17,215 nucleotides of DNA. It comes from Clostridium sp. CAG:452. GTDB lineage: Bacteria; Bacillota; Clostridia; TANB77; CAG-508. Positions 14,409 to 17,215 of this stretch are shown one piece after another. Numbering within the stretch: the stretch's first letter is position 1; every line of letters begins with the position of its first letter. The position numbers and the translations under genes were made by a program. Below the pieces are notes generated by a model. It was not told where the DNA came from. It saw only the letters and a list, made by a program, of their open reading frames with translations, and searched no databases. The stretch is taken from positions 1-17,215 of the forward strand of contig FR893516.1 in NCBI GenBank assembly GCA_000434035.1. Reading direction: 5' to 3'.

Positions 14409-14438
14409 TTGACTTTTAACTAAAAAATAATGTATAAT
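14409..14438 (+). promoter_or_regulatory. Promoter of the typA operon
   Basis: TTGACT (14409-14414), 18 bp, TATAAT (14433-14438), about 40 bases before typA. It lies about 30 bases from the divergent minus-strand promoter. Confidence 0.75.
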
Positions 14439-14478
14439 AAATTGTTAGTTGTAAAATAATGAGAGAAGGGGAATTATA

Positions 14479-16287
14479 ATGAGTAATGATAAAATTAGAA
14501 ATGTAGCAATAATTGCACACGTAGACCATGGAAAAACTACATTAGTAGATGCACTTTTAAGACAAAGTGGCACTTTTAGAGCAAACGAACAAGTACAAGA
14601 AAGAGTAATGGATTCAAATGACCTAGAAAAAGAAAGAGGAATTACAATACTCGCTAAAAATACATCTGTTATGTATAACGATATAAAAATAAATATTGTA
14701 GATACACCTGGACATGCTGACTTTGGAGGAGAAGTTGAACGTGTTCTTAAAATGGTAGATGGAGTACTTTTATTAGTAGATGCATTTGAAGGAGCAATGC
14801 CACAAACAAGAGAAGTTTTGAAAAAGTCACTAGCTTTAAACTTAAAACCAATTGTTGTAATAAACAAAATAGATAGACCAGGAGCAAGACCTTTAAAAGT
14901 AGTAGACGAAGTTCTAGAACTATTTATTGAATTGGGAGCAAATGATGAGCAATTAGATTTCCCTGTAATATATGCTTCTGCAAGAGATGGGTATGCTAAA
15001 ATGAATTTAGATGATGAATCAGACAATATGAAATGTGTATTTGAAACAATAGTAAATACAATAGAACCACCAAAATGTGATGAAAATGGACCAATGCAAA
15101 TGCTAGTATCAAATATAGATTATGATGATTATGTTGGAAGAATTGCAGTAGGAAGAGTTGAACGTGGCATTATAAAAGAAGGAATGCCAGTAGTAGTATG
15201 CAAAAAAGATAAAAACGAAAACGCAAAAGTAGTTAAAGTTTCTACTTATATGGGATTAAAGAAAGTTGAAGTTCCAGAAGCAAAAGCTGGAGATATAGTA
15301 GAAATTTCTGGTATAACAGATATAAATATAGGAGAAACAATTTGCGATATAAACAACCCAGAAAAAATAGACTTTGTAGATATAGACGAGCCAACAGTTA
15401 CAATGACATTCTCTGTTAATAATGGACCATTTGCAGGTAGAGAGGGAGAATTTGTAACATCAAGACATATAAGAGATAGATTATTTAAAGAACTAGAAAG
15501 AAATGTATCTTTAAGAGTAAAAGAAACAGCTTCACCAGACTCATTTGAAGTTGCCGGACGTGGAGAATTACATTTATCTGTATTAATAGAAACAATGAGA
15601 AGAGAAGGCTTTGAATTATTAGTATCTCGTCCAAAAGTTATATTTAAAGAAATAAATGGAGAAAAATGTGAACCAATAGAAAGACTTGTAGTAAATGTTC
15701 CAGATGACTGCATAGGAAATGTTATAGAAAAACTAGGAAGAAGAAAAGCAGAAATGGTAAATATGGAACCTGCTGAAGATGGACATACAAAAATAGAATT
15801 TAAAATACCTGCAAGGGGATTAATTGGTTATAGAACAGAATTTTTAACAGATACAAAAGGCGAAGGAACAATGAATCATATATTTGAATGTTATGAGCCA
15901 TATAAAGGAGACGTTGTAGCAAGAACAAGAGGAACTATAGTTGCATTTGAAGCTGGAAAAGCTATAACTTACGGACTATATAATGCACAAGATAAAGGAG
16001 ATTTATTTATAGGGCCTGGTACAGAAGTATATGAAGGAATGATAGTTGGATTAAATTCAAGAGGAGAAGATTTGGCAGTTAATGTATGTAAAGAAAAACA
16101 CTTAACAAATACAAGAGCTTCTGGATCTGATGATGCATTAAGATTAGTACCACCAATACAAATGAGCTTAGAAAAAGCAATAGAGTTCATACAAGATGAT
16201 GAATTAGTAGAAGTAACACCAAAAAGCATAAGATTAAGAAAGAAAATATTAAACAACAAAGATAGAGAAAGAGCTGCAAGAAAATAA
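14479..16287 (+). CDS. typA: Ribosome-associated GTPase TypA/BipA
   Basis: TypA/BipA is a translational GTPase of the EF-G type that binds 70S ribosomes and aids large-subunit assembly and growth under stress, notably cold. The 602-residue protein is full length. It shows G1 AHVDHGKT (13-20), G2 RGIT (53-56), G3 DTPGHADFGGEV (75-86) and G4 NKIDRPGARP (129-138). EF-Tu-like domain II, EF-G-like domains and the family-specific C-terminal domain (GEGTMNHIF, GTIVAFEAGKA) follow, ending in a basic tail. AGAAGGGGAA precedes the ATG. It leads a probable operon with the two genes downstream (19-base and 0-base gaps). Confidence 0.97.
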   Translation: MSNDKIRNVAIIAHVDHGKTTLVDALLRQSGTFRANEQVQERVMDSNDLEKERGITILAKNTSVMYNDIKINIVDTPGHADFGGEVERVLKMVDGVLLLVDAFEGAMPQTREVLKKSLALNLKPIVVINKIDRPGARPLKVVDEVLELFIELGANDEQLDFPVIYASARDGYAKMNLDDESDNMKCVFETIVNTIEPPKCDENGPMQMLVSNIDYDDYVGRIAVGRVERGIIKEGMPVVVCKKDKNENAKVVKVSTYMGLKKVEVPEAKAGDIVEISGITDINIGETICDINNPEKIDFVDIDEPTVTMTFSVNNGPFAGREGEFVTSRHIRDRLFKELERNVSLRVKETASPDSFEVAGRGELHLSVLIETMRREGFELLVSRPKVIFKEINGEKCEPIERLVVNVPDDCIGNVIEKLGRRKAEMVNMEPAEDGHTKIEFKIPARGLIGYRTEFLTDTKGEGTMNHIFECYEPYKGDVVARTRGTIVAFEAGKAITYGLYNAQDKGDLFIGPGTEVYEGMIVGLNSRGEDLAVNVCKEKHLTNTRASGSDDALRLVPPIQMSLEKAIEFIQDDELVEVTPKSIRLRKKILNNKDRERAARK

Positions 16288-16306
16288 ATAATTGGAGGTT
16301 TAGTTT

Positions 16307-16624
16307 ATGCCAAAAGAAGGAGATTATCATGATAAATTAAGAAGTGTTGATTGGGTACGTGATAGAGTAGCTAAAAGAGAGGCTTTAGAATATAAAATTA
16401 GAAAATGCTATAAGAGGGTATATGATTTTGTAGAAAAAGAAATTACAAAAGGAATGTTACCATATCCAGCTATAGAAAAAGTGTTAAATAGTGCTGGCTT
16501 AGAAAAGCTATGTCCAGAGCTTAAAGATGATAAAGTAAGAAGAATAGTTAGAGCTACTTTACTACACTATTATTTTAGAGGACCAAATAAAGAAAAAGAA
16601 ATAGAAGAAGGGGAAGAAAGATAA
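16307..16624 (+). CDS. Small conserved-looking protein of unknown function
   Basis: I do not recognise this 105-residue, highly charged, probably all-helical protein. It opens with DYHDKLRSVDWVRDRVAKREAL, continues with two helices around YDFVEKEITKGMLPYPAIEKVLNSAG and CPELKDDKVRRIVRATLLHYYF, and ends in an acidic tail. No signal peptide or membrane helix is seen. TGGAGG lies about eight bases before the ATG. It sits between typA and a tRNA methyltransferase gene with almost no gap, so a role in translation or RNA is plausible but unproven. Confidence 0.8.
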   Translation: MPKEGDYHDKLRSVDWVRDRVAKREALEYKIRKCYKRVYDFVEKEITKGMLPYPAIEKVLNSAGLEKLCPELKDDKVRRIVRATLLHYYFRGPNKEKEIEEGEER

Positions 16625-17215
16625 TTGAGTATAGAAAGTATAAAGAAAAAATCTTTAGAAGAGCATATTCCAATCATAATGGATGATACATTAGAAGTGA
16701 TAAAAGAAATACTAATAAAAGAAAAGCCTGCTAGAATTTTAGAAATAGGAACAGCAACAGGCTATTCTTCTATTTGTTTTGCAACAATATTATTAGAAAA
16801 TTGTATAGACGAGGATTCCTCGTCTATATTAATAGATACAATAGAACTAGACGAAGAAAGAGCAAATGAAGCAATTAGAAATATAAAAGAAATGAATTTA
16901 ACAAATACAATAAATGTATTTATTGGAAATGCAGTAGAAATACTACCAACATTTAAAGAAAAATATGATATAATATTTATTGACGCAGCAAAAGGAAAAT
17001 ATCCAATCTTCCTAAAAGAAGCAATAAGACTTTCACATAAAAACACTATAATATTAGCAGATAATATTTTGTACAAAGGATATGTAATGAGTGACTATAA
17101 TAAACATAAACAAAGAACAGCTGTAACTCACTTAAGAGAATATATAAAAGAAGCAACAGAAGATAAGAGTTTAGAAACAAAAATTTTAGAAGTGGGGGAT
17201 GGATTGGCAATAAGT
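16625..17215 (+). CDS. trmR: TrmR/YrrM-like SAM-dependent O-methyltransferase (3'-partial)
   Basis: A family 3 class I methyltransferase that probably methylates wobble 5-hydroxyuridine in tRNA, as Bacillus TrmR does. The first 197 residues are present; the end lies beyond the window. A TTG directly after the upstream stop is taken as the start: GGGGAAG lies just upstream and the N-terminal EEHIPIIMDDT fits the family, whereas the ATG at 16679 would cut it. Motifs are the SAM loop ILEIGTATGYSS (38-49), acidic E74 after strand 2, FIDAAKGKY (118-126), and ADNILYKG (145-152), close to the DNVLxxG of TrmR. VGDGLAIS near the edge matches the family's end. Residues 60-68 (CIDEDSSSI) look like a small insertion and are encoded by a near-perfect 25-bp palindrome. 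The exact substrate is inferred. Confidence 0.85.
   Translation, partial: MSIESIKKKSLEEHIPIIMDDTLEVIKEILIKEKPARILEIGTATGYSSICFATILLENCIDEDSSSILIDTIELDEERANEAIRNIKEMNLTNTINVFIGNAVEILPTFKEKYDIIFIDAAKGKYPIFLKEAIRLSHKNTIILADNILYKGYVMSDYNKHKQRTAVTHLREYIKEATEDKSLETKILEVGDGLAIS
16804..16828. repeat. 25-bp palindrome inside the methyltransferase gene
   Basis: TATAGACGAGGA (16804-16815) and TCCTCGTCTATA (16817-16828) are perfect inverted repeats around a single T. They encode the CIDEDSSSI segment between beta strands of the Rossmann fold. The mRNA hairpin would need to open a few central bases as a loop. Confidence 0.6.

Noticed and set aside
14445..15026. 193-codon minus-strand reading frame opposite typA
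   Set aside because: It is antisense to the conserved GTPase motifs and crosses the typA promoter region; no independent support.

Overview
The window is AT-rich (sample lines inside genes count about 23-30% G+C), densely coded, and uses strong AGGAGG-type ribosome binding sites and AGA-dominated arginine codons. With FtsY, UPF0182, an Asp23/Gls24 domain, TypA and a TrmR-like methyltransferase, this points to a low-GC Bacillota chromosome, most likely an uncultured Clostridia lineage. No tRNA, rRNA, CRISPR array or complete insertion sequence was seen, and no gene-free stretch exceeds 300 bases.

Layout, left to right. (1) 1-882: the cytoplasmic kinase half of an AgrC-like GHKL sensor kinase, apparently cut by the left edge, followed by a hairpin terminator. 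(2) 950-4785: a promoter, ftsY, a large seven-helix UPF0182 membrane protein and a 16-bp-stem terminator. (3) 4816-6536: a single gene for an unusual 554-residue protein with four tandem helix-turn-helix-like repeats followed by a region resembling sigma-70 region 2. (4) 6570-9317: rpsO and pnp, with two GC-rich hairpins between them. (5) 9341-10735: a promoter, a structured leader, a processive family 2 glycosyltransferase and a strong terminator. (6) 10761-10854: palindromic, REP-like intergenic DNA. (7) 10865-13082: a promoter and a three-gene operon: a P-loop/Asp23 fusion protein, cmk (CMP kinase) and plsC (lysophosphatidate acyltransferase). (8) 13095-14380: a compositionally distinct accessory patch with a GC-richer orphan gene on + and a small membrane-anchored protein on -, converging on back-to-back terminators. 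(9) 14409-17215: typA, a small unknown gene and a TrmR-like tRNA methyltransferase running off the right edge.

Most of the genes serve core functions: membrane protein targeting (FtsY), translation and RNA turnover (S15, PNPase, TypA, TrmR), nucleotide and phospholipid synthesis (Cmk, PlsC) and envelope biology (glycosyltransferase, UPF0182, Asp23). The points most worth following are the repeat/sigma-like protein, the P-loop-Asp23 fusion, the foreign-looking orphan gene, and a promoter family (TTGCAA, exactly 17 bp, TATAAT-like) that recurs four times, with near-identical spacers in two copies.
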